A stretch of 64,000 nt of DNA from Faecalibacterium sp. An122 (GCF_002160895.1 NZ_NFLL01000001.1:310001-374000), one strand, 5' to 3'. Positions 53,331 to 61,407 are shown, counted from the first letter of the stretch. Notes: generated by a model not told the origin, from the sequence alone. A program made the numbers and translations.

Positions 53331-53375
53331 AAAGGCTGGTAGTTTGTGCCCAAAAGCACAGACTGCCAGCCTTTT
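53331..53375 (+). terminator. Strong hairpin terminator downstream of oriT
   Basis: AAGGCTGGTAGTTTGTGC (53,332-53,349), CCAAAA-type loop, and its complement with two wobble pairs (53,356-53,373), then TTTT. The 95 bases between oriT and this hairpin have several short stems (GGGAG/CTCCC-like), so a transcript from the oriT region may be structured. The hairpin also insulates the regulator gene that follows on the other strand. Confidence 0.75.
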
Positions 53376-53433
53376 GCTGTCTGCGGAACAAAGGTATATA
53401 AATCCCCGCCGCAGCGGTCGTTTCAGATATGCG

Positions 53434-54276
53434 CTATTTTTTCTTTTTTAAATGTTTCTTTCTCTGGGGCATTCTAGGAAATCTTCCCCGCTGAGGAGTC
53501 CCGCTTTTCAGCAGCTCCGATTTCCGGCTGATCTGAATCAGCCAATGTTTTTCGGTTTCGGTCAATTTGGCATAAGGCAGTCGCAGTTCCTTGCAGAAAA
53601 TCTTAATCCACTTCTGATCGCCGCCCTCTGTCCCGGAAAGTTCATCAAGATACTCTTTGAGGGAGACAGCAGAATCATCTGTGGCAGCACTCCCCTGGTC
53701 TCTGCTATGAGCCTCTTTCAATTCCTTCAGGATGCGCTCCACGTCTTCGCTGACCACCCGGGCAAAGTATTCATCCTCATCAATTTGAGCTGCCTTTAGG
53801 GTCAGTAAGGTATTATCCTCCTTGGGATGGTACTTCTCTATGATAGCTGTTCGGGCAGATTCCAACAAGGTGTTCAGATTACGAATCTGCATCGACACAA
53901 CACCGTCCACATAGATCTCCATATCTGCCATAAGCCGGGAAAATTCAGGATGAACAATTAGCTCCGAGAGAAGTCGGTTGTTGATCTGCCCGCTGGTCAG
54001 GACTTCAATGGCTTGATCGCTCAGATGTAGGTCTGCCAGATTCGTGTCTACATGATCTTTGCTTTCTGTCAGCCCTAGCAGATACCCCATATCTACATGA
54101 TATAGAGCTGCCAGTTTTTCCAGTGCATTCAGATTGACGTCTGGTTTCCTGTCGTTTTCATAGTTGCTGAGAGTTGACTTGACGATACCGGTCTGTTCGG
54201 CCACTTGTTCCAATGTCAGGTTATGCTCTCGCCTTAAATCTGTGAGCCGTTCTCCCGTGGTCAGTTTAATCTGCAT
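53434..54276 (-). CDS. XRE-family regulator with long C-terminal domain
   Basis: 280 residues: an N-terminal helix-turn-helix (LTTGERLTDLRREHNLTLEQ, then IVKSTLSNYENDRKPDV) and a long, mostly helical, charged C-terminal half that ends in a Lys-rich stretch RKKHLKKKK. The start at 54276 has AGGAGGTG 5 bases upstream. It is probably the main repressor of the mobile element. The C-terminal part shows no recognisable peptidase motif. Confidence 0.85.
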   Translation of the reverse strand: MQIKLTTGERLTDLRREHNLTLEQVAEQTGIVKSTLSNYENDRKPDVNLNALEKLAALYHVDMGYLLGLTESKDHVDTNLADLHLSDQAIEVLTSGQINNRLLSELIVHPEFSRLMADMEIYVDGVVSMQIRNLNTLLESARTAIIEKYHPKEDNTLLTLKAAQIDEDEYFARVVSEDVERILKELKEAHSRDQGSAATDDSAVSLKEYLDELSGTEGGDQKWIKIFCKELRLPYAKLTETEKHWLIQISRKSELLKSGTPQRGRFPRMPQRKKHLKKKK

Positions 54277-54409
54277 CGATTCACCTCCTATTTCTTCCCA
54301 TTTTATCATAATTTCTTCGTCGAATGGTGTAGAAATGCCTGTTCATCGGTATATTTTGTCTAAAACAGGTATCAATCAATGGTCACATCTTGGTAGACCC
54401 AACGGCAGC

Positions 54410-54436
54410 AAAAAACAGAGTACCTTCGTACTCTGT
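54410..54436 (-). terminator. Terminator after the small XRE gene
   Basis: ACAGAGTAC, 4-nt loop, GTACTCTGT (54,415-54,436), with TTTTTT on the minus strand. Confidence 0.85.
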
Positions 54437-54655
54437 TCATGCATCTTCGCTGTATTCGATCAGTTGCCCAACATCGACTTTGAGGTACCAGCACAGCTTG
54501 CAGATCAGGCCAGCGTCCAAACGTTGGAAGTCATTCCGACAGTAACGGTTGAAATTGGAGCGAGGAATGTCCAGATCTTTGCAGATCTGATTTTTGGAGA
54601 TGTTGCGTTCTTTCAGAATTCGTTCGATCTGAAAGGTCAATTTTCCATATCCCAT
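54437..54655 (-). CDS. Small XRE/Cro-type DNA-binding protein
   Basis: 72 residues, essentially only a helix-turn-helix domain (ISKNQICKDLDIPRSNFNRYC). It lies 160 bases upstream of the larger XRE regulator, on the same strand but separated by a terminator. It is divergent from the SLOG gene. A Cro-like antagonist or an element-control protein is likely. Confidence 0.8.
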   Translation of the reverse strand: MGYGKLTFQIERILKERNISKNQICKDLDIPRSNFNRYCRNDFQRLDAGLICKLCWYLKVDVGQLIEYSEDA

Positions 54656-54769
54656 GTCTGCACCCCTTTACTTTGATGAGTCAATTATATATAATGAGGC
54701 TATATTTAATAACTCACTATAAAGAGACTCACTAAATAATCATTCCCCAAAAAGAAAAGAGGTGGCCGT
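54656..54769. promoter_or_regulatory. Divergent control region with ACTCACTA direct repeats
   Basis: AT-rich region between the small XRE gene and the SLOG gene. ACTCACTA occurs twice, 15 bases apart (near 54,712-54,735), and a GAGTCA half-site lies on the other side near 54,679. TATATA/TATAAT-like boxes are present for both directions. These repeats are candidate operators for one of the XRE proteins. Confidence 0.45.
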
Positions 54770-55225
54770 ATGGGAAGGATTTGTACGTTTTTCGGACATC
54801 GAGATGCAGAACCTGCTACGCAAAGGCTAAAGCAGCTGATCCGAGAGCTGATTGAGAACCAGGATGTAACCACCTTTTGGTGCGGAGGATATGGGGCATT
54901 TGACCTGGCTGCGGCAGAAGCCGTTCACTGCCTGCAAAAAGAATATGAGCATATCAGTCTTATCTTAGTCCTTGCCTATCCCCTGCGGAAGCCGCTTCCT
55001 GCTTTGTATGACAGCTCTCTCTACCCACCTTTCTTGGAGGCGGTACCCAAAAAGCTGGCCATTATTAAACGCAACGAATGGATGGCCCAGAACTGCGATA
55101 TTGCCGTCTGTTTGGTAGACCATTCTCATGGTGGAGCCTATTATGGATACCGGATTGCCCGATGCAACCAAAAAACAATTTATAATCTTGGCGGTCTCGG
55201 TACCAGCAATGTCAAAAACAAATGA
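54770..55225 (+). CDS. SLOG-fold protein (DUF1273-like)
   Basis: 151 residues with a Rossmann-like nucleotide-binding layout: CTFFGHRDAEP at the N-terminus, WCGGYGAFDLAAAEAV as the glycine-rich motif, and a C-terminal HSHGGAYYGYRIARCNQK. SLOG proteins bind nucleotides or their derivatives and occur in mobile elements and conflict systems. It could sense a signal nucleotide here, which is inference. Preceded by a GAGGTGG site and followed by a terminator. Confidence 0.75.
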   Translation: MGRICTFFGHRDAEPATQRLKQLIRELIENQDVTTFWCGGYGAFDLAAAEAVHCLQKEYEHISLILVLAYPLRKPLPALYDSSLYPPFLEAVPKKLAIIKRNEWMAQNCDIAVCLVDHSHGGAYYGYRIARCNQKTIYNLGGLGTSNVKNK

Positions 55226-55237
55226 AATCAATCGGTA

Positions 55238-55269
55238 ATTCCACGCTTTTCCATAAGCGTGGAATTTTT
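55238..55269 (+). terminator. Terminator after the SLOG gene
   Basis: AATTCCACGCTT and AAGCGTGGAATT form a perfect 12-bp stem followed by TTTTTG. Confidence 0.92.
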
Positions 55270-55283
55270 GTTTTCAGAGGCCG

Positions 55284-55653
55284 TTTTCCAAATTTATGGA
55301 AAAATCAAGAAAGCGAAATTTTCCTGCTATAATAGCCTTCGCTGATAAGTGAATGACCGTCCTCACCGCCCAAACCGCGACGACCTCCACCCGGAGCGAG
55401 CGCCTGAAAGGGATGGCACAGCGCCCTCAGAAATGAGCGGTTGCCTGTCAGAAGCGATGAGGGAGACCGGCAAAGTCTTTTAAAAAAGGAGGTACGGAAC
55501 AAAACGTTACGCACCTGGTTGGACCGGCCGAGCTCCAAATCCAAACACAAAAGTAGGTGTACCTCGCAACAGGGTATACCTACTCCTTCTATCAACACGA
55601 TCCGACGAAGTACCGAATACTTGCCCATAAGGTACTAGAATAGCGAGATACAA
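55284..55653 (+). promoter_or_regulatory. Long structured leader of the primase-helicase operon
   Basis: A dyad TTTTCCA-AATTTA-TGGAAAA (55,284-55,303) sits just upstream of an extended -10 promoter (TGC-TATAAT, -10 at 55,328-55,333). The transcript would have a leader of about 310 bases. It contains AAAGGAGG (55,486-55,492) with no start codon at the proper distance. That site is partly inside a hairpin (AGGTACGGAAC with GTTACGCACCT, 55,490-55,516). A second, 12-bp stem lies at 55,552-55,584. A 65-codon frame from a TTG at 55,441 is open but not convincing. It looks like a regulatory RNA rather than coding sequence. Confidence 0.55.
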
Positions 55654-56256
55654 ATGAATCTTTTTAAAACTGTAAAGGAATCCGTCACTGTCAAGCAGGC
55701 TGCAGCCCTGTACGGTCTGCCTACCACGACCACCTGGATGGTTCGATGCCCTTTCCATGAGGACCATACTCCCAGCATGAAGCTGAACGACACCTATTAC
55801 TACTGCTTCGGCTGCGGCGCCACCGGCGATGTCATCGACCTTACCGCCCAGTTGTTTGGCCTCAGCAGCTTCCAGGCAGCACGGAAGCTGGCCCAGGACT
55901 TCGGACTCAGCCCGGACAAGCCCCCATCCGGTGCAATCTCTCTGCCCAAGCCAGCCGCGGCTCCTTCAGACACTCTAAAAGAGGAAATCTTCTACTGTCT
56001 CAGGGTCCTTCACGACTACCGCGACCTGCTGACTCAGTGGCAGACAGAGTTCGCTCCCCTCTCCCCGGAGGAACCGCTGGACGAACGTTTTGTAGAGGCT
56101 CTGCACATGATGGCCGTTGTAGACGACCTCATTGATTGCCTGGCCTTCGGCCCTGCCTCCAAGAAGGTAGCCGCTGCCAAGCGCCTGCTGGATGGTCAGC
56201 TTCTGCCGATGGTCGAATCCCGCCTCAATACCCTGGACAGAGAGGAGGCTGCATGA
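55654..56256 (+). CDS. CHC2 zinc-finger primase-like protein
   Basis: 200 residues. The zinc finger is CPFH (C32, H35) and CFGC (C51, C54) in the context YYYCFGCGATGDVIDL, as in the N-terminal domain of DnaG-type primases. There is no TOPRIM catalytic domain, so it may supply DNA binding to the helicase encoded next. A helical C-terminal part follows residue 100. Its stop overlaps the start of the helicase gene (ATGA), so the two act together in replication of the element. Confidence 0.88.
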   Translation: MNLFKTVKESVTVKQAAALYGLPTTTTWMVRCPFHEDHTPSMKLNDTYYYCFGCGATGDVIDLTAQLFGLSSFQAARKLAQDFGLSPDKPPSGAISLPKPAAAPSDTLKEEIFYCLRVLHDYRDLLTQWQTEFAPLSPEEPLDERFVEALHMMAVVDDLIDCLAFGPASKKVAAAKRLLDGQLLPMVESRLNTLDREEAA

Positions 56257-57593
56257 AGAAAAATAAATACTGGCCCAGCTACAAGGACCCGGTCTGGCTG
56301 GAAGAAGGATTCCGGATCAACGAATCTGTTTTCTGTGAAACCTTCATTTCAACCCACAAAATTGTTTTCTGCAATGGTTTCTTTTTTACCGAAGATGGCC
56401 GGGTAACGGATGAGATGCCTCTGCGGAGTACCATCTACGCGGAACTGAAGGACTACGCCAGCAACAACGTAGCCCGCAAAGTGGGCAGCATTCTGGACCT
56501 TCTGAAGCTCTCCGCCCAGGTGGAGGACTTCCGGCCAGTCACCAACTGCATCCACCTGGCCAATGGTACCTTGAACTTGAACGGCAGTTTTCAGGAGGGT
56601 AAACCGGAAGTGGTCCGCAACCGGCTGCCGGTTCGGTACAATCCCAAAGCGACCCAGCCCACTCACTGGCTGCGGTTCCTGTCTGATCTGCTCTACCCGG
56701 AAGATATCCCAACCGTCCAGGAATTTATCGGGTACTGCCTCATCCCCAGCAATAAGGGACAGCGGATGATGGTAATCAAGGGACGGGGCGGCGAAGGCAA
56801 GAGTCAGATCGGCGTGGTGTTGTCCAGGCTGTTCGGCACCAATATGAAGGACGGCAGCATCGGCAAAATCTCCGAGAACCGTTTTGCTCGGGCCGATCTG
56901 GAGCACATCCTGCTCTGTGTGGATGACGATATGCGGATGGAAGCCCTGCGGCAGACCAACTACGTCAAATCCATTGTCACTGCCCAGGGGCAGATGGACC
57001 TGGAGCGTAAAGGTAAGCAGAGCTACCAGGGCTGGATGTATGCCCGTCTGCTGGCCTTCAGCAACGGAGATTTGCAAGCCCTGTACGACCGAAGCGACGG
57101 CTTCTACCGGCGGCAGCTGGTCCTGACCACCAAGGACAAGCCCGCCGACCGAGTGGATGACCCGGATATCGCCGAAAAGATGGCCGCCGAGGCCGAGGGG
57201 ATTTTCCTGTGGGCCTTTGAGGGGTTGAAGCGTCTGGTCAGGAACGGCTTCAAGTTTACTGAGAGTGACCGCGCCCGGCAGAACCGGGAGCTGGTCAAGC
57301 GGGACAACAACAACTTCTTCGATTTCATGGAGGCCGAGGACTATATCCGGCTCAAGGCAGATGCCTGCATTAGCTCCAAAGACCTCTATACCATTTATAA
57401 GATGTGGTGTGAAGAGAACAACCTGGTAGCCCTGAAAGCCCGGAGCTTCAGCGATGCCGTGATTGCCAACCTGAAAAAATACAACCTGGAGCACACCAAC
57501 AATGTCGCCAACTCGGCAGGCCGCCGCGTATGGGGCTATCTGGGAATTGAGGCACTTGTACGGCCTGAGATGCCCGCTTCCCCCTGGGGATAA
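56253..57593 (+). CDS. SF3 helicase, phage/plasmid primase P4 family
   Basis: 446 residues. Walker A is KGRGGEGKSQ (Lys183), Walker B is ILLCVDDDM, and sensor residues lie near RLLAFSNGD. The C-terminal part ends with a winged-helix-like domain (KDLYTIYKMWCEENNL). This is the D5/P4-type helicase used by satellite phages and integrative elements to start replication. Paired with the CHC2 protein it forms a replication module, which suggests that the element replicates after excision. Confidence 0.9.
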   Translation: MKKNKYWPSYKDPVWLEEGFRINESVFCETFISTHKIVFCNGFFFTEDGRVTDEMPLRSTIYAELKDYASNNVARKVGSILDLLKLSAQVEDFRPVTNCIHLANGTLNLNGSFQEGKPEVVRNRLPVRYNPKATQPTHWLRFLSDLLYPEDIPTVQEFIGYCLIPSNKGQRMMVIKGRGGEGKSQIGVVLSRLFGTNMKDGSIGKISENRFARADLEHILLCVDDDMRMEALRQTNYVKSIVTAQGQMDLERKGKQSYQGWMYARLLAFSNGDLQALYDRSDGFYRRQLVLTTKDKPADRVDDPDIAEKMAAEAEGIFLWAFEGLKRLVRNGFKFTESDRARQNRELVKRDNNNFFDFMEAEDYIRLKADACISSKDLYTIYKMWCEENNLVALKARSFSDAVIANLKKYNLEHTNNVANSAGRRVWGYLGIEALVRPEMPASPWG

Positions 57594-57613
57594 AACTGTA
57601 TATGGGAGAACTT

Positions 57614-57640
57614 GGCCTTTTCGCTATGTACGTATGTACG
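57614..57640 (+). repeat. Direct repeat copy R1
   Basis: GGCCTTTTCGCTATGTACG followed by TATGTACG. The same sequence, with few changes, occurs as R2 at 59,383-59,409. The bases after it (CGTACAGACG) are partly complementary, so R1 is a degenerate dyad. It lies 20 bases after the helicase stop. Confidence 0.75.
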
Positions 57641-57705
57641 AGGCCCGTACAGACGCATCCGGCGAAAGGCTTCAAAGGGCGTAACCGTTTGTTACTCCCT
57701 TGAAG

Positions 57706-57732
57706 TGGTTGTGACCAAATTGGTCACAACCA
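57706..57732. repeat. Palindrome P1 of a seven-member family
   Basis: TGGTTGTGACC, centre AAATT, then the exact complement: 11-bp arms, 27 bases in all. It is preceded by TGAAG, as P2 and P6 also are (GAAG/GAAGT). Confidence 0.85.
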
Positions 57733-57758
57733 AGTTAAAACGCTCCAAGTCAGATGGA

Positions 57759-59274
57759 TGTCGTGCTTCGGAGCTGTTGACAAACTCTGAAATCTCGCTT
57801 TATCATCTGAACCATGGTACAATAAAGAAAAAACGAGTGTGAAGCGTATGATGAGACGAGACGGCAGCAAACAACTGAAAATGACCTTTTTGACGTTGGA
57901 GGAACTGATGCCGGAAAGTCATTTCCTTCGCAATTTGGAGCAGTGTGTGGATTTCAGCTTCATTTACGATATCGTTGAACCGCTATACGCCAAAGTGGGA
58001 CGACCTTCCGTTGATCCTGTGCTTCTGGTAAAAATGCTCCTTTTGGGATACCTGTACGGTATTCCTTCTGAGCGGAAGCTGGAGCAGGAAGTTCGAATAA
58101 ATATCGCTTTCCGTTGGTTTCTGGGAATCGACTTTGACGAGCCTGTTCCGGATCATTCTACCGTTTCTCAGCTTCGACGCCGAAAATTCGGGAAGACAAC
58201 CCTGTTTCAAGATATTTTTGACGAAGTTGTCCGCAAATGTATGGCTGCTGGACTGGTATCAGGAAAGCTTCTGCTGACAGATTCTACACACATTCTTGCA
58301 AATGCGGCAAAGGAAAAACGGGAAGTTATCGAGGTTCCAGACACGCCTTCTGAGTATGTGAAAAAGCTGGACCGGGAAGCTCTGGAAGCAGGTCTGCTGG
58401 ATGAAGCTGTCACATATCCAGAAAAGACCAAAACTATTATTAAGAGTACCACTGATCCGGAATCAGGACTTATGAATCGTCCAGGAAAACCCAACGCTTT
58501 CTGTTATCTGAACCACCAGACCAGTGATGCTGAATGTGGTATTATTACAGATGTTTTCGTTACGCCCGGGAATGTCAATGACTGCACACCTCATACCAGT
58601 CGACTGGAAACACAGATTGATAAGTTTGGCTTTAAAACAGAAGCCATCTGCGCGGATGCTGGTTATGACAACAGCGAAGTGTATGATGCCATGTTAAAGC
58701 GCGGGATTCGAACATATATTCCCAAAAAGAGAAAGCCCAACAATGCTTCTTCTCACACAACTGGCTTTGAACCGGAGGCGTTCAACTACAATTCAGAAAA
58801 AGATTTCTATGTCTGTCCACAAGGAAAAATATTGGAATATTCTTGTTATAGCAAGAAAAGCCAAAAGAAGAGATATCTGGCTGCAAAGAAAGACTGCAGC
58901 AGCTGTCCATGCCGACAACAGTGCATGGGTAATTCCAAAAATAGCCGCCTCATTGAGCGCCTGATGCATGAAGAAGCCAGGCAGGAGCAGATGAAAAATC
59001 TGAACACACCAGAATACTTTGCTGCACTGAGACTGCGGAAGATCTGGTGCGAAGGCAATTTCTCCCACCAGAAATCAGAGCACAATTTAAGGTGGACATA
59101 CAAACGAGGCATTGAACGAGTAACCGAGCAATGCCTCTTGTCTGCATGCGCTATGAACTTAATACGACTGGTGTGAAGGCCGCAATCCGGCCTTTTTCTT
59201 TTGCGTGAAAACCTTCTTCTGAAGGGGCTGATGATCTTTTGGAGCCCTTTTGTCAACAGCTCCGCTTCACGACA
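57759..59274 (+). mobile_element. IS1182-type insertion sequence
   Basis: About 1.5 kb bounded by inverted repeats: left TGTCGTGCTTCGGAGCTGTT continuing GACAAA, right complement TGTCGTGAAGCGGAGCTGTT continuing GACAAA, 23 of 26 positions equal. It carries one transposase gene. No target duplication is obvious. It separates R1/P1 from P2/R2 of the element's non-coding zone. Confidence 0.85.
57839..59176 (+). CDS. IS1182-family transposase
   Basis: 445 residues, full length. The N-terminal DUF772-type domain includes RNLEQCVDFSFIYDIVEPLY and VPDHSTVSQLRRRKFG. The DDE acidic residues are likely in LLTDSTHIL, CADAGYDNSEV and the ending WCEGNFSHQKSEHNLRW. A cysteine cluster CSSCPCRQQC lies before the end. 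It starts with GTG at 57839 (an ATG follows at 57848). The frame is intact, so the copy may still move. Confidence 0.92.
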   Translation: MKRMMRRDGSKQLKMTFLTLEELMPESHFLRNLEQCVDFSFIYDIVEPLYAKVGRPSVDPVLLVKMLLLGYLYGIPSERKLEQEVRINIAFRWFLGIDFDEPVPDHSTVSQLRRRKFGKTTLFQDIFDEVVRKCMAAGLVSGKLLLTDSTHILANAAKEKREVIEVPDTPSEYVKKLDREALEAGLLDEAVTYPEKTKTIIKSTTDPESGLMNRPGKPNAFCYLNHQTSDAECGIITDVFVTPGNVNDCTPHTSRLETQIDKFGFKTEAICADAGYDNSEVYDAMLKRGIRTYIPKKRKPNNASSHTTGFEPEAFNYNSEKDFYVCPQGKILEYSCYSKKSQKKRYLAAKKDCSSCPCRQQCMGNSKNSRLIERLMHEEARQEQMKNLNTPEYFAALRLRKIWCEGNFSHQKSEHNLRWTYKRGIERVTEQCLLSACAMNLIRLV

Positions 59275-59332
59275 CCCTCATCCTGCCAGAAAGGGGTCGG
59301 CGAGTCACCGACCCATATTTTTATGATTGAAG

Positions 59333-59359
59333 TGGCTGTTCCCATTTTGGGAACGGCCA
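59333..59359. repeat. Palindrome P2
   Basis: TGGCTGTTCCC, centre ATTTT, GGGAACGGCCA: 11-bp arms with one wobble, 27 bases. A terminator-like hairpin (GGGTCGG/CCGACCC, 59,294-59,313, then TTTTT) lies between the IS end and this site. Confidence 0.8.
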
Positions 59360-59382
59360 AAAACCTATATAAGAGGAAACTC

Positions 59383-59432
59383 GGCCTTTTTGCTATGTAC
59401 GTATGTACAAGTTCTGTACGCACGTACATAGC
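59383..59432. repeat. Repeat R2 and long dyad
   Basis: Second copy of R1 that forms a long imperfect palindrome: 17-base arms (59,392-59,408, GCTATGTACGTATGTAC, and 59,416-59,432) with two mismatches and a 7-nt centre AAGTTCT. The dyad is flanked by P2 and P3. It has the look of a replication-initiator or partition site. Confidence 0.75.
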
Positions 59433-59480
59433 GAAAACCCTAAAACGCACCATATACACGAATCCTTTACGACACTAAAG

Positions 59481-59633
59481 TGGTTGTGGACATTTTGTCC
59501 ACAACCACACAGGTTTGTCCGAGTTGTCACGGCGACAACTCGGTTTTGATGGCACTGGACAAAATGTCCAGTGCCACCTCTTCTCGCAAGGAATCTTTAA
59601 CGGTCTGAAGTAGGTGTGGACAAAATGTCCACA
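59481..59633. repeat. Palindrome cluster P3, P4, P5, P6
   Basis: Four palindromes in 153 bases, each with a 5-nt centre. P3 59,481-59,507 has arms TGGTTGTGGAC and centre ATTTT. P4 59,519-59,543 has arms CCGAGTTGTC and centre ACGGC. P5 59,550-59,576 has arms TGGCACTGGAC and centre AAAAT. P6 59,615-59,633 has arms TGTGGAC and centre AAAAT. P3, P5 and P6 share the GGAC-(A/T)5-GTCC core. No gene is present between 59,177 and 59,754 outside the IS ends. Confidence 0.85.
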
Positions 59634-59754
59634 TTCTTTTTATTGTATAACCTTTTCGGAAGTGCATCTGCTTTGGTCCGATCCTTGTAATCAAGTGGTC
59701 AAAATGGTGTGCACCCCGTCAAGAGGACAACGAAATAAATCAACAAAAATCATC

Positions 59755-60567
59755 TCAAGCTGCCTTCAAATAAAGGTCATGCTTTTCCATCGGTGTCAAA
59801 ACGCCAAGGTTACGCTGGAGACGTTTCGTATTGTAATAATGGATATAACTGCGAATCATTTTCACCAGTCCAGTACGATTCGTGAAACGCTTTCCATAAT
59901 AACGCTCTCGCTTCAAGATGCCCCAAAATCCTTCCATAGGGCCATTGTCAATGCAGCGGCCAACACGAGACATACTTTGTATCATGCCAGCATTGACCAA
60001 CCGCTGGTAGAAGTATCGGTTGGTATACTGAAATCCACGGTCACTGTGGAAGATAGGATGCGCATCAGGATTGTTCTGGACTGCCTTTGCAAAAGTGTCG
60101 AACACAAGTTTGTTGTCGTTTGTATCCCGAATCACAAAGGAAACAATACGTCTGTCATATAAGTCAAGGATGGCGCTCAGATAAACTTTCTTAACTCTGG
60201 GACCTTCGTAATACTTGAATTCCGTCACATCTGTCAGCCACTTTTCGTTTGGCTTTTCTGCATGAAATTCCCGGTTCAAAATGTTTTCAGAGTAATGCTG
60301 TGGTGTCCTCGCATGTCTAGTGCAGCCTACCGGATGAAACTTAACGGTTGACTGGATTCCAAGACTGCGGCAGATTCGCAGAATGCGTTTGTCGTTGCTG
60401 TGGACATTGTGAAAGCGTTCCAGATCATCGTGGATCCGGCGATACCCTTTATCCGGGCTGTCCATGTGAATTTTTTCGATCAGCGAAGCAATATGCTTGT
60501 TTTCCTGAAACCTCTGGCTGGAATTTCCCGACTTCCATTTGTAATAGGCAGAAGGAGACACCGACAA
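59755..60567 (-). CDS. IS3-family transposase OrfB (DDE integrase domain)
   Basis: 270 residues from the first start in the frame; the open frame continues upstream to about 60,670 and joins orfA by a -1 frameshift. Motifs: HTH_21-like segment KGYRRIHDDLERF, rve core with WLTDVTEF, HSDRGFQYT and NGPMEGFWGILK giving the DDE triad. The end is intact. OrfB alone starts with a rare codon and probably is made only as the OrfAB fusion. Confidence 0.9.
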   Translation of the reverse strand: MSVSPSAYYKWKSGNSSQRFQENKHIASLIEKIHMDSPDKGYRRIHDDLERFHNVHSNDKRILRICRSLGIQSTVKFHPVGCTRHARTPQHYSENILNREFHAEKPNEKWLTDVTEFKYYEGPRVKKVYLSAILDLYDRRIVSFVIRDTNDNKLVFDTFAKAVQNNPDAHPIFHSDRGFQYTNRYFYQRLVNAGMIQSMSRVGRCIDNGPMEGFWGILKRERYYGKRFTNRTGLVKMIRSYIHYYNTKRLQRNLGVLTPMEKHDLYLKAA

Positions 60568-60653
60568 GCAGCGGCAGGCTTCCCGAACGGAACCAAGATT
60601 GTCTGCCGTGCAGATGTGAATAGCTTCGTACTGCCGTTCCAGATGAAACTGTC

Positions 60654-61331
60654 TCAGCGATTCCCCCTTTCCAGTTCTTCCACTTTTTTTCGCAGTTCAC
60701 ATTCCAGTTTCAGCAGATGGTTCTCATGCTCCAGTTCTGCGATACGCTTTTCAAGTTCTTCTTCCTTGGAACGAGGCGTTTGAGAGATCTTCCGCTCTCC
60801 ACGCCGGTCTTCCAGACCTGCTATCCCAAATTTACGGTATTTTCGTACCCACTCATAGACCTGCCGATAAGAGAATCCTCTTTCTCTTGCGATTTGTTCG
60901 TAAGGCTTTCCGGCTTCTGTATATTCTTTTACGGCAGCAAGACGCTCATCAATCGTAGATTTTCGTTTTGTCATAAAGAAACCTCCTGAGTCTTTCTTGG
61001 AATCTTTATGACCATTATACGACTTTACCCATTGATTGACCAAGTCAGGACTACGAAGATGGTATTTTTCGCAGAGCTTTTGGAGGCTGCCTTTCCCATT
61101 CAGATAATCCTTTACGACTTTTTTCTTGATTTCCTCGCTATAAGTCCTCTTGGCATTCGAAGATGCAAATGCTGCAGGCCCATCCATTTTGTACAAGCTG
61201 ATCCACTTTCGCATTGCAGTGGAAGAAACTCCTGCTCGTCTGGCAGCCTCCCGTCCTCGCATTCGTCCTGCAAGGCATTCCTCAATGAGCCAGATTCTAA
61301 ACTCTGGATCAATCTCTTTTCGTTTGCTCAT
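60654..61331 (-). CDS. IS3-family transposase OrfA (double helix-turn-helix)
   Basis: 225 residues, longer than classical OrfA because it has two helix-turn-helix units (RGREAARRAGVSSTAMRKWI and YEQIARERGFSYRQVYEWV) before the leucine-zipper segment LEKRIAELEHENHLLKLE. A slippery A-AGG-GGG near 60,667-60,673, just before the stop, fits -1 frameshifting into orfB. Confidence 0.88.
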   Translation of the reverse strand: MSKRKEIDPEFRIWLIEECLAGRMRGREAARRAGVSSTAMRKWISLYKMDGPAAFASSNAKRTYSEEIKKKVVKDYLNGKGSLQKLCEKYHLRSPDLVNQWVKSYNGHKDSKKDSGGFFMTKRKSTIDERLAAVKEYTEAGKPYEQIARERGFSYRQVYEWVRKYRKFGIAGLEDRRGERKISQTPRSKEEELEKRIAELEHENHLLKLECELRKKVEELERGNR

Positions 61332-61407
61332 TTTAACCCTTTCCCTATTTCAGTGTCTCTGTTATAGGGAGCATATCAAAGTGGTAACTTGATTTTGGTT
61401 CAGTTGG

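Larger units (their letters stand above)
59689..61394 (-). mobile_element. IS3-family insertion sequence
   Basis: Bounded by imperfect inverted repeats of about 40 bases: left AATCAAGTGGTCAAAATGG, right complement AATCAAGTTACCACTTTGA, with further matches TGC.CCC and AGAG.ACA inside. It contains overlapping orfA and orfB on the minus strand. The exact ends are uncertain by a few bases and no clear target duplication was found. It splits the palindrome group, leaving P7 on the relaxase side. Confidence 0.75.

Noticed and set aside
53331-53375. Reading the oriT-region hairpins as a CRISPR or attachment site
   Set aside because: There are no repeated spacers, and the sequence is fully explained by a MobV oriT and a strong terminator. 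Element ends could not be fixed because the right end is outside the window.
55441-55638. 65-codon frame in the leader of the primase gene
   Set aside because: It starts with TTG without a proper ribosome binding site, and a second frame over the same bases is open too. The region is better explained as structured leader.
58690-58720. tRNA-like GATTCGAAC stretch
   Set aside because: It lies inside the transposase coding sequence and no cloverleaf can be formed around it. No other tRNA signature was found in intergenic regions.
57759-59274. Target-site duplication around the IS1182-type element
   Set aside because: The flanks (...GATGGA left, CCCTCA right) do not match, so none is claimed; a deletion or a very short duplication is possible.
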